Assembly: GCA_937923365.1 (NCBI GenBank)
Contig: CALAIJ010000139.1
Span: 1-7,115, forward strand
Origin: an uncultured Sulfitobacter sp.
GTDB taxonomy: Bacteria; Pseudomonadota; Alphaproteobacteria; Rhodobacterales; Rhodobacteraceae
Direction of reading: 5' to 3'
Length of the DNA: 7,115 bases
Below, one piece after another: positions 1 through 5,988 of the stretch (within the stretch, counting starts at the first letter, position 1; each line of letters begins with the position of its first letter). Position numbers and translations under genes: made by a program. The notes beneath the pieces are model-generated. The model ran no database searches, was not told where the DNA came from, and worked only from the letters and a program-made list of their open reading frames with translations.

Positions 1-209
1 GCCTCGTCCATCTCTTCGCCACCCAAACGGCTGGCGGCATAAGGCGCGTAAGGCTGCACTTTGCGCTGGGTATAAAAGCGGTGCAGCCGGTCGATCACGG
101 GCTTGGCAGTGTAGGACCCGCCGGCATTCTCGAAAAAGGCCTGACCTTGCAGGCTTGGTTCATCAAAAGCGGGGAATTGGGCACGCACCCATGCGGTATC
201 TAGTGTCAT
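1..209 (-). CDS. Class-V aminotransferase, cysteine-desulfurase-like (5' part only; truncated by the window start)
   Basis: The ATG is at 209-207 and 69 complete codons are visible before the window ends, so the rest of the gene lies to the left. The N-terminus reads MTLDTAWVRAQFPAF, followed by FFENAGGS at residues 25-32. That pairing is what I know from PLP-dependent class-V aminotransferases of the cysteine-desulfurase-like VC1184 type; full members run to roughly 400 residues. The PLP lysine and the cysteine loop that would tell desulfurase from other chemistry lie outside the window, so substrate and reaction are unknown. A GAGAG purine stretch about 9 nt upstream can serve as ribosome binding site. 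The gene starts only 16 nt after a terminator-like hairpin, and I see no clear promoter in between, so its expression must come from read-through or from a promoter overlapping the hairpin. Confidence 0.8.
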   Translation of the reverse strand, partial: MTLDTAWVRAQFPAFDEPSLQGQAFFENAGGSYTAKPVIDRLHRFYTQRKVQPYAPYAASRLGGEEMDE

Positions 210-225
210 GGCCGCACTCTCACGA

Positions 226-259
226 AAAAGGCCCCGATGCGCAAGCACCGGAGCCTTTT
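226..259 (-). terminator. Rho-independent terminator after the BCCT transporter gene
   Basis: The arms AAAAGGCCCCG (226-236) and CGGAGCCTTTT (249-259) pair over 11 positions with one mismatch around a 12-nt loop. Read on the minus strand, the stem is followed by a run of five T and lies 20 nt after the transporter stop codon at 280. The A/T tracts flank both sides, so it could also work on the plus strand, but no plus-strand gene is present to use it. Its other edge lies 16 nt before the next start codon. Confidence 0.8.
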
Positions 260-279
260 GATTTGCTTTAGCCCAGCGA

Positions 280-1989
280 TTATTCGGCGGGTGTTACCGC
301 CGCATCAGCCGTAACGGATGTCACACCCGCGGCCTCACGACGCCCGTCGTTGAAGATCGCCTTGATCAATGCGATTGCCATCAACGCCATGACAATCGAG
401 AACGGAAGCGCTCCGATCACCATTGCGGTCTGGATCGCTCCTGTGCCGCCAGAAATCAGCAGGCCACCCACAACAAGCGCAAGCGCCGCGCCCCAAAACA
501 GAATGTGGGGACGCGCCTTGGGGCCTTCATCGCCAGCCGCATTGATCGTGTTCACGATCAGAACAGCGGAGTCTGCCGACGTCACAAGGAAGGTCATCAG
601 CAAGACAACGATCATTACTGCCATGCCCCATGACAACCATTCGCTGATCGGCTCTAGAATGAAGTTGGTCACGGCAAAGATCTTGTCACTGTTGGCCACA
701 CCGAAGATCGCACCATCTGCGCCACCATTCAGTTCCAGATCAATCGCAGTACCACCGGCCCATGAGAACCAGACGAAGCACATCAAGGACGGCACAATCA
801 TCGCACCCAGCACGAATTCGCGGATCGTGCGCCCGCGCGAGATGCGTGCAAGGAACAGACCAACAAAAGGTGCAAAGGCGATCCACCATGCCCAGTAGAA
901 CACAGGCCACCAGCCCTGCCATTGCGCCAGCTTGAATGCTTCTGAATCCGCAACTCCGTCCGATTTGAAGACGTTAAAGCTCATAGACGGCAGTGCGACC
1001 AAATAGTCCCAGATACCGATGAAGAAGGCTGAGGCGCCAAAGAAGGTCGCACCAAAGATGATGAAAAAGCCCAAGAGGACAATCGATAGCACCATATTGA
1101 TGTTCGACAGCCATTTGATGCCTTTGCCAACACCCGAAAGCGCAGACAATGTCGATGCGCCCATGATCACGAGCAAGGCAACGATAATCCCCAATGTCGT
1201 AGCAGAGCCAGCAAGACTTTCGCCAGCAGCATCCACTGCATCAGGCGCATAGGCCAAGCCACTAAAGCCGATCCGTGTAAGACCAGCCACGAATTGCTCA
1301 ACACCAAAGCCCAGAGTTTGGGCCACACCAAGGATGGTCGCCACAACTGCGACGATGTCGATCAGATGGCCAAGAGGACCAGACAGTGCCTTACCGAACA
1401 ACGGCGTAAGGCCCGAACGGATTGTCAGTGGCAAGCCGCGCCGGTAGCTGAAGAACGCCAGCGACAAACCTGCAATGGCGTAACACGCCCACGCGCCCAA
1501 ACCCCAATGCAGGAAGGACCACTTGTAGGCCATACGCACATTGTCCGCAGTGCCACCTGTGGTCAGGCCCTGAATGGTCTCAGGGTTTGATCCAAAGTGT
1601 GCCACAGGTTCGGCAACCGCAAAGGTCAGCATGCCAACACCAATGCCTGCGCCGAACATCATGGAGAACCACGAGAAGTTCGAGAATTCGGGCCTTTCAC
1701 CTTCTGTACCAAGGTTGAGCCGTCCGGCCGCAGGCCAAAGCGCCAGGCCAAGGCAGACCAGCACGAATGCGGCCACGACCCAGATGTACCAAGCCGCGAA
1801 ATTCGCCAAGATTACGCTGTTCCAAGAGCCCAGAACGCCGCCAGCTTGCGTTGGCCAAAAGATACACCAGACCACAAGTACGCTGATAATGACCTTACTG
1901 ATCACGGTGACGTTAACGCTGAAGCCTCGGTAAAAGCCCACGTCCGCCGTCTTGATCGGTAGATCAGATAGAGGAGGTTGAAGTGCCAT
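280..1989 (-). CDS. BCCT-family betaine/carnitine/choline-type transporter; candidate DMSP or glycine betaine importer
   Basis: This 569-residue protein has the BCCT fold, with about twelve hydrophobic segments. Family landmarks are visible in order: a glycine stretch GAGIG at residues 113-117 followed by AEP (126-128) in TM3; W162, W167 and Y170 in TM4, spaced as in the BetP substrate prism; W366, W368 and W369 ahead of APFVG in TM8; the loop ARISRGRTIREF at 381-392; and SADSA at 471-475. The fourth aromatic position of TM8, a Trp in BetP, is F372 here. The C-terminal tail after the last TM is only about 25 residues, so the long osmosensory tail of BetP is missing. This suggests a nutritional or constitutive importer, though that is inference. 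The start is supported by AGGGA 10 nt upstream; an ATG 7 nt further up is out of frame. Its GC is by eye lower than that of the dmdA cluster. The gene has its own candidate promoter and terminator. Substrate cannot be read from sequence; DMSP is suggested by location and by the betaine-like box. Confidence 0.88.
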   Translation of the reverse strand: MALQPPLSDLPIKTADVGFYRGFSVNVTVISKVIISVLVVWCIFWPTQAGGVLGSWNSVILANFAAWYIWVVAAFVLVCLGLALWPAAGRLNLGTEGERPEFSNFSWFSMMFGAGIGVGMLTFAVAEPVAHFGSNPETIQGLTTGGTADNVRMAYKWSFLHWGLGAWACYAIAGLSLAFFSYRRGLPLTIRSGLTPLFGKALSGPLGHLIDIVAVVATILGVAQTLGFGVEQFVAGLTRIGFSGLAYAPDAVDAAGESLAGSATTLGIIVALLVIMGASTLSALSGVGKGIKWLSNINMVLSIVLLGFFIIFGATFFGASAFFIGIWDYLVALPSMSFNVFKSDGVADSEAFKLAQWQGWWPVFYWAWWIAFAPFVGLFLARISRGRTIREFVLGAMIVPSLMCFVWFSWAGGTAIDLELNGGADGAIFGVANSDKIFAVTNFILEPISEWLSWGMAVMIVVLLMTFLVTSADSAVLIVNTINAAGDEGPKARPHILFWGAALALVVGGLLISGGTGAIQTAMVIGALPFSIVMALMAIALIKAIFNDGRREAAGVTSVTADAAVTPAE

Positions 1990-2369
1990 TTTTCATATGT
2001 CCCTGTTTAATTTTTGTAACTAAATCCTAGTCGCTCAAATTATATGCGCAAATAGAAAACTGGCGCAGGCGCAGACTCTGCTTTCAGGGCATAGGCAACA
2101 TGTTCACTTCATTGAGAGATTCCGGCTCTTCTATCTTTTGCGACATTTACGCAATGGTGACCAATCGCTCATTTGCGATGTAAACGACCTATTTTGCGGC
2201 ATCTGGCAAATCGCGGAAAACGTCGCTTGGAAAGCCTAAGCGCCTGCATGTTTCGTGTAATTGAGACCGGTAGTTCCATAAACGCAGACTTGAGCGACTC
2301 GCTATTGTCCAGCACAGCCACGAACAATGGACGCCCCCGACGCGCCTAAGTTGGACGTTGGGCGTTTGC
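1990..2369. other. Intergenic control region between the HIT gene and the BCCT gene; no supported gene
   Basis: This 380-nt stretch is AT-richer than its surroundings (sampled lines are 42-47% GC). It separates the end of the dmdA unit from the transporter. It holds the candidate -10 element, and short inverted repeats at 2071-2081 (GCAGA-C-TCTGC), 2138-2154 (TTGCG-N7-CGCAA) and 2164-2179 (ATCGC-N6-GCGAT). The 10-mer TTGAGCGACT occurs in opposite orientation at 2029-2038 and 2290-2299. I see no convincing rho-independent terminator after the HIT gene. A minus-strand open frame ending at 2189 with C-terminus VFRDLPDAAK lacks a start codon and ribosome binding site of its own and may be a gene remnant; I do not recognise it. 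Confidence 0.6.
2039..2044 (-). promoter_or_regulatory. Candidate -10 element of the BCCT transporter gene
   Basis: The minus strand carries a perfect TATAAT at 2044-2039. The hexamer 17 nt upstream is TGCGCC, which is a poor -35, so the promoter would need an activator or another holoenzyme contact. A start of transcription near 2032 would give a leader of about 43 nt ending in the AGGGA ribosome binding site. This is inferred from sequence only. Confidence 0.45.
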
Positions 2370-2786
2370 CTAAAGGGCGGCCGCAATTGCCGCGGCATGG
2401 GCCTTGATCACGTCCATGTCGCCCATGGTGCCTGCAGGCCGCATCGGCACACCCTCATGGCGCGGGTGGATGTGGAAATGCAGGTGGAACACTTCCTGCC
2501 CGCCCGCCGCTTCGGAGAACTGCTGCAGGCTGATCCCGTCCGCGTCAAAGGCCTTCATGCAGGCATTAGCCACCTTGTTCACCGTGGTCATACAGGCCGC
2601 CAGTTGCGCAGGTGTTGCGTCCAGCAGGTTGCGGCACGGCGTTTTGGGGATCACCAGACAATGCCCGTCAGAGCGCGGCATGATGTCCATGAAACAGAAC
2701 GTCTCGTCATCCTCATAAACCTTGAAGCTGGGGATTTCGCCGCGCAGGATCTTGGCAAAGATGTTCTGGTCGTCATATGCGGACAT
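2370..2786 (-). CDS. HIT-family (histidine triad) nucleotide-binding hydrolase
   Basis: The 138-residue protein begins MSAYDDQNIFAKILRGEIPS, a typical HIT/HINT N-terminus. It continues with FMDIMPRSDGHCLVIPK-like strands around residues 32-48 and ends in the histidine triad HLHFHIHPR at 101-109. In the family the central histidine (H103 here) attacks the phosphorus of a nucleoside phosphoramidate or adenylate. The last hydrophobic position of the usual HxHxHxx signature, normally Ile or Val, is H107, a mild oddity. The start at 2786 is set by AAAGGA 8 nt upstream; a longer frame reaching 2894 runs back into the preceding gene and lacks HIT homology. It lies 22 nt after the small DUF2867-like gene and is probably the last gene of the dmdA unit. 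A specific role in DMSP metabolism is not known; housekeeping hydrolysis of AMP conjugates is the safest reading. Confidence 0.9.
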   Translation of the reverse strand: MSAYDDQNIFAKILRGEIPSFKVYEDDETFCFMDIMPRSDGHCLVIPKTPCRNLLDATPAQLAACMTTVNKVANACMKAFDADGISLQQFSEAAGGQEVFHLHFHIHPRHEGVPMRPAGTMGDMDVIKAHAAAIAAAL

Positions 2787-2808
2787 AAAAGGCTTCCTTT
2801 GGCTGGGC

Positions 2809-3297
2809 TTAACTATAGCGTAACTTACGCTCGGCCAAGCGCAACAGGGCGCGGGCATAAAAGCGGTGCAAAGGCATGACAAACCGAATGCCACGGCCCA
2901 GTTCCTGACCCTCTGCGGCCACCACGGCAGAGCCGAACAACAGCCGCGTCACCCCCCCATCTTTGGCAGATATCGCCAGCCACGACCGCGTGTGCCCACC
3001 CTGATCGCAGAGCAGAATCTGGCCGTCCTCGCGTGCCTCCACGCGCCAAACGGCAAAGCGGTCGGCACCGCCCGCAAGCGCGCGCACCTCCGCGTCACGG
3101 ACGCGGCGCCGCAAGGGCAGTACCAGCACCGCCCGCTCCAGACGGAACAGCCATGTGGTGTAGAACGCATCGATGAAGTCGGGCAAGCTGACCGCCACCG
3201 GCGACATCACTTCAAAGCAATCGGTGTAGGTTGCCCCGTTGCCGACATAGGCCTGCAACAGGGCGTCACGCGGGACGTCTACCGCCCGCGCGATCAT
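2809..3297 (-). CDS. Small uncharacterised protein coupled to acuI, DUF2867-like
   Basis: This 162-residue protein has no signal peptide and no clear membrane segment. Its pattern, YTDCFEV (24-30), a hydrophobic helix ending LPLRRR (60-65), HTRSWLAIS (102-110), GVTRLLFGSAVV (115-126) and a C-terminal MPLHRFYARALLRLA (141-155), recalls DUF2867-type SRPBCC-like proteins, including the terminal 'PLHR' helix. I make this match from memory and hold it loosely. Its ATG overlaps the acuI stop codon (ATGA, 3297-3294). No good Shine-Dalgarno is visible, so it probably depends on ribosomes finishing acuI. The tight coupling suggests a job next to AcuI, for instance binding or clearing a hydrophobic or CoA-linked intermediate, but this is speculation. 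The two cysteines, C27 and C97, are not in a metal-site arrangement. Confidence 0.75.
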   Translation of the reverse strand: MIARAVDVPRDALLQAYVGNGATYTDCFEVMSPVAVSLPDFIDAFYTTWLFRLERAVLVLPLRRRVRDAEVRALAGGADRFAVWRVEAREDGQILLCDQGGHTRSWLAISAKDGGVTRLLFGSAVVAAEGQELGRGIRFVMPLHRFYARALLRLAERKLRYS

Positions 3298-4277
3298 GCG
3301 TTGACGTCAACCACGACACGGCCCTTGACCTGGCCCTTCAGGATGTCTTTGCCCAAGGCTGGCAAGTCTGACAGGGTTGCCGGCTGGATCATCGTCTCCA
3401 GCTTGTCCATGGGCAGGTCCTTGGCAATCCGCTCCCATGCGCGAAGACGGTTGTCATAAGGCTGCATGACACTGTCGATGCCCAGAAGGTTCACGCCGCG
3501 CAACAGGAAGGGAATAACCGTGGCGGGCAGATTGGCGCCACCTGCAAGGCCCACTGCCGCGACAGAGGCCCCGTATTGCATCTGTCCCAAGACCCGGGCC
3601 AGCATCTCGCCACCGACTGCATCAACACAGCCGCCCCAGGTCTCACCCTCAAGGGGGCGCTTGACCGTCTCGTTGATTTCCTCGCGTGCGACGATCTGTG
3701 TGGCCCCAAGAGAGGTGAGGTAATCGGCCGTCTCAGGTCGCCCTGTGACGCCTGCAACCTCATGCCCCAAAGCGGACAGGATCGCTACGGCAACGGACCC
3801 CACACCGCCCGCAGCACCTGTCACCAGAACCGGCCCACCCTTAAGCCCGTGATCCTCCAGCGCCATGACCGACAGCATTGCGGTGAAACCGGCAGTACCC
3901 ACGGCCATCGCGGCGCGGGTGTCCAGCCCCTTGGGCAGCGGCACCAGCCAGTCGGCCTTGACCCGTGCTTTCTGGGAATAGCCGCCCCAATGCGCCTCGC
4001 CCACGCGCCAGCCGGTCAGCACGACCTTGTCGCCGGGCTTGTAGCGATCATCATCGGAAGCCTCGACCGTCCCTGCAAAGTCAATGCCGGGCACATGGGG
4101 GTAGTTCCGCACCAGCCCGCCACCGGGACCGATGCACAGACCGTCCTTGTAGTTGACGGTAGAGTATTCGACCGCGACGGTGACATCGCCCTCGGGAAGC
4201 CGGTCCAGTGACAGCTCCTCAACCGCAGCCGAGGTCTTGCCCTCATCGTCCTTGTTCACAACCAGTGCGTTAAACAT
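3294..4277 (-). CDS. acuI: Acrylyl-CoA reductase (NADPH), AcuI/YhdH family
   Basis: The 327-residue protein is a zinc-free medium-chain dehydrogenase/reductase. Visible features are STVNYKDGL (39-47), GGGLVRNYPHVPGIDFAG (52-69), which is strongly typical of the YhdH/AcuI group, and a nucleotide-binding turn VTGAAGGVGSVAV at 152-164. The length matches family members of about 325-330 residues. AcuI reduces acryloyl-CoA to propionyl-CoA with NADPH. In roseobacters this removes the toxic electrophile formed during DMSP cleavage and acrylate or 3-hydroxypropionate use and feeds carbon to the propionyl-CoA route. The start at 4277 is supported by AAAGGAG 7 nt upstream. It follows dmdA after a 93-nt spacer, an arrangement well known in the Roseobacter group and the strongest reason for naming it acuI rather than a generic quinone oxidoreductase. 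Its stop overlaps the next start. Confidence 0.93.
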   Translation of the reverse strand: MFNALVVNKDDEGKTSAAVEELSLDRLPEGDVTVAVEYSTVNYKDGLCIGPGGGLVRNYPHVPGIDFAGTVEASDDDRYKPGDKVVLTGWRVGEAHWGGYSQKARVKADWLVPLPKGLDTRAAMAVGTAGFTAMLSVMALEDHGLKGGPVLVTGAAGGVGSVAVAILSALGHEVAGVTGRPETADYLTSLGATQIVAREEINETVKRPLEGETWGGCVDAVGGEMLARVLGQMQYGASVAAVGLAGGANLPATVIPFLLRGVNLLGIDSVMQPYDNRLRAWERIAKDLPMDKLETMIQPATLSDLPALGKDILKGQVKGRVVVDVNA

Positions 4278-4324
4278 CTTTGCTCTCCTTTGGGGGCCGA
4301 CCCCTGACTTCGAAATAGTTGAAA

Positions 4325-4353
4325 AGCCCGGGGTCCGGGGCTGGCCCGGGTCC
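4325..4353 (-). promoter_or_regulatory. GC-rich inverted repeats in the dmdA-acuI spacer, possible attenuator
   Basis: Two CCCGGG palindromes (4327-4332 and 4345-4350) can pair with each other around 12 nt. Alternatively, AGCCC at 4342-4338 pairs with GGGCT at 4329-4325. On the minus strand the structure is followed by TTTTC. This resembles a weak intrinsic terminator or an mRNA-stabilising stem lying between the two genes, which would lower or uncouple acuI expression relative to dmdA. Folding has not been calculated. Confidence 0.4.
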
Positions 4354-4364
4354 CGAACTCTTTG

Positions 4365-4380
4365 CTGGCGCTAGCGCCAG
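4365..4380. repeat. Perfect 16-bp palindrome spanning the dmdA stop codon
   Basis: CTGGCGCTAGCGCCAG equals its own reverse complement. As RNA it gives a 6-bp GC-rich stem with the tetraloop CUAG; the TAG stop codon (4373-4371) sits in that centre. There is no T-run directly after it, so alone it is not a standard terminator. It could protect the 3' end of a processed dmdA message. Confidence 0.7.
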
Positions 4381-5477
4381 AATTCCTCGTGCACGGTGGC
4401 GTCGCGCAGACCTTCGGGTGTCTCTACCCGCAAAGCCGTATCCTGATCCCAGTGGGTCATGCGCACCATGCCGATCGCGACGTTTGTGTCGAACTGGGGC
4501 GACCAGGCCGCGGAGGTCACCTGCCCGACCCGCTTGCCTTTTTCCGACACCACTGGCCATGCACGGTCACATCCGGGCACTTTCTTTCCGGGAATGGAGA
4601 TCGCACGGATCTGCTGGACAGGCCCTTCCTTGGCCACGCGCAACAAGGCATCGCGCCCGATACACCCGATGGCGGTCTGCGTATCGCAAAACCGGCCCAA
4701 CCCACATTCATGGGGCGTGTTATCGTCGGTCATGTCGTTGCCGTAGCTGAGCAAGCCCCCCTCGATCCGCTCGATCCCGTTGGGGCATCCGGCGCGCACA
4801 TCCAGATCGCGCCCTGCCTCGAACAAGGCATGCCAGAGGGGCATGGCGATATCACTGCCCTCGACGTAGATCTCGAACCCGCCCTGTTTGGAATAGCCAG
4901 AGCGTGCGACCACCAACTGACGGTTCTGAAATTCGAACATGCCAAAGCGGAAGAATTTGACCTCGCGTACCGCATCCCCAAAGACCCGCGCCATAAGGTC
5001 ATCCGCCTTGGGCCCTTGTACGGCCAGCGGGCTGACGTCAGGCTCATCGACCAGCACATCAAGCCGGTAGCCATTGGCGATGCCCTTGACCCACAACAAT
5101 AAATCGCTGTCGGCAATGGAAATCCACCAGCGGTCCTCGGCCAGTTTGACGGCCACCGGATCGTTGAGCATACCGCCCGTTTCATCGACGATGGGCACGT
5201 AAAAGCAGCGCCCCGGCAGCATGCCGCGCAGATCGCGCGGGGTCAGCATCTGCATCAGGCGTGCGGCATCGGGGCCGCGCAGTTCCACCTGCCGCTCAAC
5301 CGCCACGTCCCAGACCTGCACGGCCTCCTTGAGGTGGTGATAATCTGCCTCAACGCTTTCAAAGACGGTGGGCAACAGCATGCGGTTGTAAACGGTGTAG
5401 GCTTTGACGCCCGCGGCCTCCACCCCGTCCGAGAACGGGGTGCGGCGCAGGCGGCGTGAGGGGGAAATCAAGGCCAT
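4371..5477 (-). CDS. dmdA: Dimethylsulfoniopropionate demethylase DmdA
   Basis: The 368-residue protein belongs to the aminomethyltransferase (GcvT-like) fold but matches DmdA. It starts MALISPSRRLRRTPFSDGVE, and further diagnostic stretches are GVKAYTVYNRMLLPTVF (23-39), GGMLNDPVAVKL (101-112), VSPLAVQGPKADDLMARVFG (148-167), SKQGGFEIYVEGS (196-208), SYGNDMT (244-250) and the C-terminal EEFWR. These agree closely with Ruegeria pomeroyi DmdA as I remember it (the Roseobacter type). The enzyme moves one methyl group from DMSP to tetrahydrofolate, giving methylmercaptopropionate and 5-methyl-THF in the cytoplasm. N105-D106 lie where GcvT carries its catalytic aspartate loop. The start at 5477 uses AGAGGA 8 nt upstream, inside the end of the DinB gene; frames reaching further upstream only read into that gene. 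The DinB stop and the dmdA start are 1 nt apart, which implies translational coupling and leaves no separate promoter gap. Confidence 0.95.
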   Translation of the reverse strand: MALISPSRRLRRTPFSDGVEAAGVKAYTVYNRMLLPTVFESVEADYHHLKEAVQVWDVAVERQVELRGPDAARLMQMLTPRDLRGMLPGRCFYVPIVDETGGMLNDPVAVKLAEDRWWISIADSDLLLWVKGIANGYRLDVLVDEPDVSPLAVQGPKADDLMARVFGDAVREVKFFRFGMFEFQNRQLVVARSGYSKQGGFEIYVEGSDIAMPLWHALFEAGRDLDVRAGCPNGIERIEGGLLSYGNDMTDDNTPHECGLGRFCDTQTAIGCIGRDALLRVAKEGPVQQIRAISIPGKKVPGCDRAWPVVSEKGKRVGQVTSAAWSPQFDTNVAIGMVRMTHWDQDTALRVETPEGLRDATVHEEFWR

Positions 5478-5478
5478 C

Positions 5479-5988
5479 TCAGGCATCCTCTGGCAGGTAG
5501 GACAGATCGCTGACAGGCGTCGGCTGCCCTGCAGCGCTGAGCATGGCGTGGATCTGCCCACGGTGGTGGGTCTGGTGGTTAAAGAAATGCGTGATGCAGT
5601 AGGTCAGTGGTCTGGTCTGTTGCGTGGTGGTCCCGCTCAGCACCCAGGTCAGGTCGTCAGCCAGATCAATCTGGCGCAAGCCGTCGGCCCAGATGCGCAT
5701 ACGTCCGTCGCACAAGAACCGCTCGGTGGCCCATTCGGTCTTGGTCGGGAAGTTGCCCATGCTGCGGTCCAGCGGTTCGCTGGGGGCAGGACTGCGCGGA
5801 TCAAAGCGCGCCATCCACAGCAGGTCGCCCCACAGCAGATGGCTCAGCGTGCCTTGCAAAGAGCCAAAGAACGCGCCGCGATCCTTGTCCAGGTCAGCTT
5901 GATCCATTAGTTTAACCGTGTCCATCAACTGATTGTTTTGCCACGCATTATAGCGTGCCATAGTCCGGACATAGGCAGGCGTGATCAA
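5479..5988 (-). CDS. DinB-family four-helix-bundle protein
   Basis: With a TTG start at 5988 the protein has 169 residues and begins (M)ITPAYVRTMARYNAWQN, the usual DinB first helix. The putative metal site is complete: H50 in SLQGTLSHLLWGD, and the HxxxH pair H138/H142 in FFNHQTHHRGQIH. DinB-like proteins bind a divalent metal through three histidines. Characterised relatives are thiol-dependent transferases or isomerases, but most, including this type, have no known substrate. The TTG overlaps the stop codon of the DUF1326 gene (TTGA, 5988-5985) and has GGAAAGG 9 nt upstream. The next ATG, at 5961, would remove half of helix 1. A longer frame to 6018 also begins with TTG and has no added family sequence. 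The gene is sandwiched without gaps between DUF1326 and dmdA, so it is co-expressed with DMSP demethylase. A thiol-transfer or detoxifying role there is only a hypothesis. Confidence 0.88.
   Translation of the reverse strand: MITPAYVRTMARYNAWQNNQLMDTVKLMDQADLDKDRGAFFGSLQGTLSHLLWGDLLWMARFDPRSPAPSEPLDRSMGNFPTKTEWATERFLCDGRMRIWADGLRQIDLADDLTWVLSGTTTQQTRPLTYCITHFFNHQTHHRGQIHAMLSAAGQPTPVSDLSYLPEDA
5486..5491 (-). promoter_or_regulatory. Ribosome binding site of dmdA inside the DinB coding end
   Basis: AGAGGA on the minus strand lies 8 nt before the ATG at 5477. It decides between that ATG and an in-frame ATG at 5486, which would overlap this site and so could not use it. Confidence 0.65.

Noticed and set aside
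72..85. 14-bp repeat ATAAAAGCGGTGCA shared with 2857-2870
   Set aside because: Both copies encode an LHRFY stretch in two unrelated proteins on the same strand; this is most simply coincidence, not a mobile or regulatory repeat.
350..898. Plus-strand open frame of 182 codons
   Set aside because: It mirrors the hydrophobic codons of the BCCT transporter and has no family resemblance.
2169..2279. 36-codon minus-strand ORF beginning MELPVSITRN
   Set aside because: There is no ribosome binding site, the product is basic and unrecognised, and it sits in an AT-richer control region; it is better treated as a possible remnant.
2787..2894. N-terminal extension of the HIT protein
   Set aside because: The extension overlaps the end of the preceding gene, carries no HIT sequence, and a good AAAGGA site supports the start at 2786.
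2866..3459. Plus-strand open frame of 197 codons
   Set aside because: It lies antisense to both acuI and the small coupled gene, its composition is rich in Arg/His/Pro as expected for a GC-rich shadow, and it has no ribosome binding site.
4362..5102. Plus-strand open frame of 246 codons
   Set aside because: It is antisense to dmdA, has no recognisable domain, and comes from the high GC of that gene; dmdA is unmistakable on the other strand.
4371..5477. Generic glycine cleavage T-protein (GcvT)
   Set aside because: The fold is shared, but the specific stretches match DmdA, the length is that of DmdA, no gcvH or gcvP is nearby, and acuI follows.
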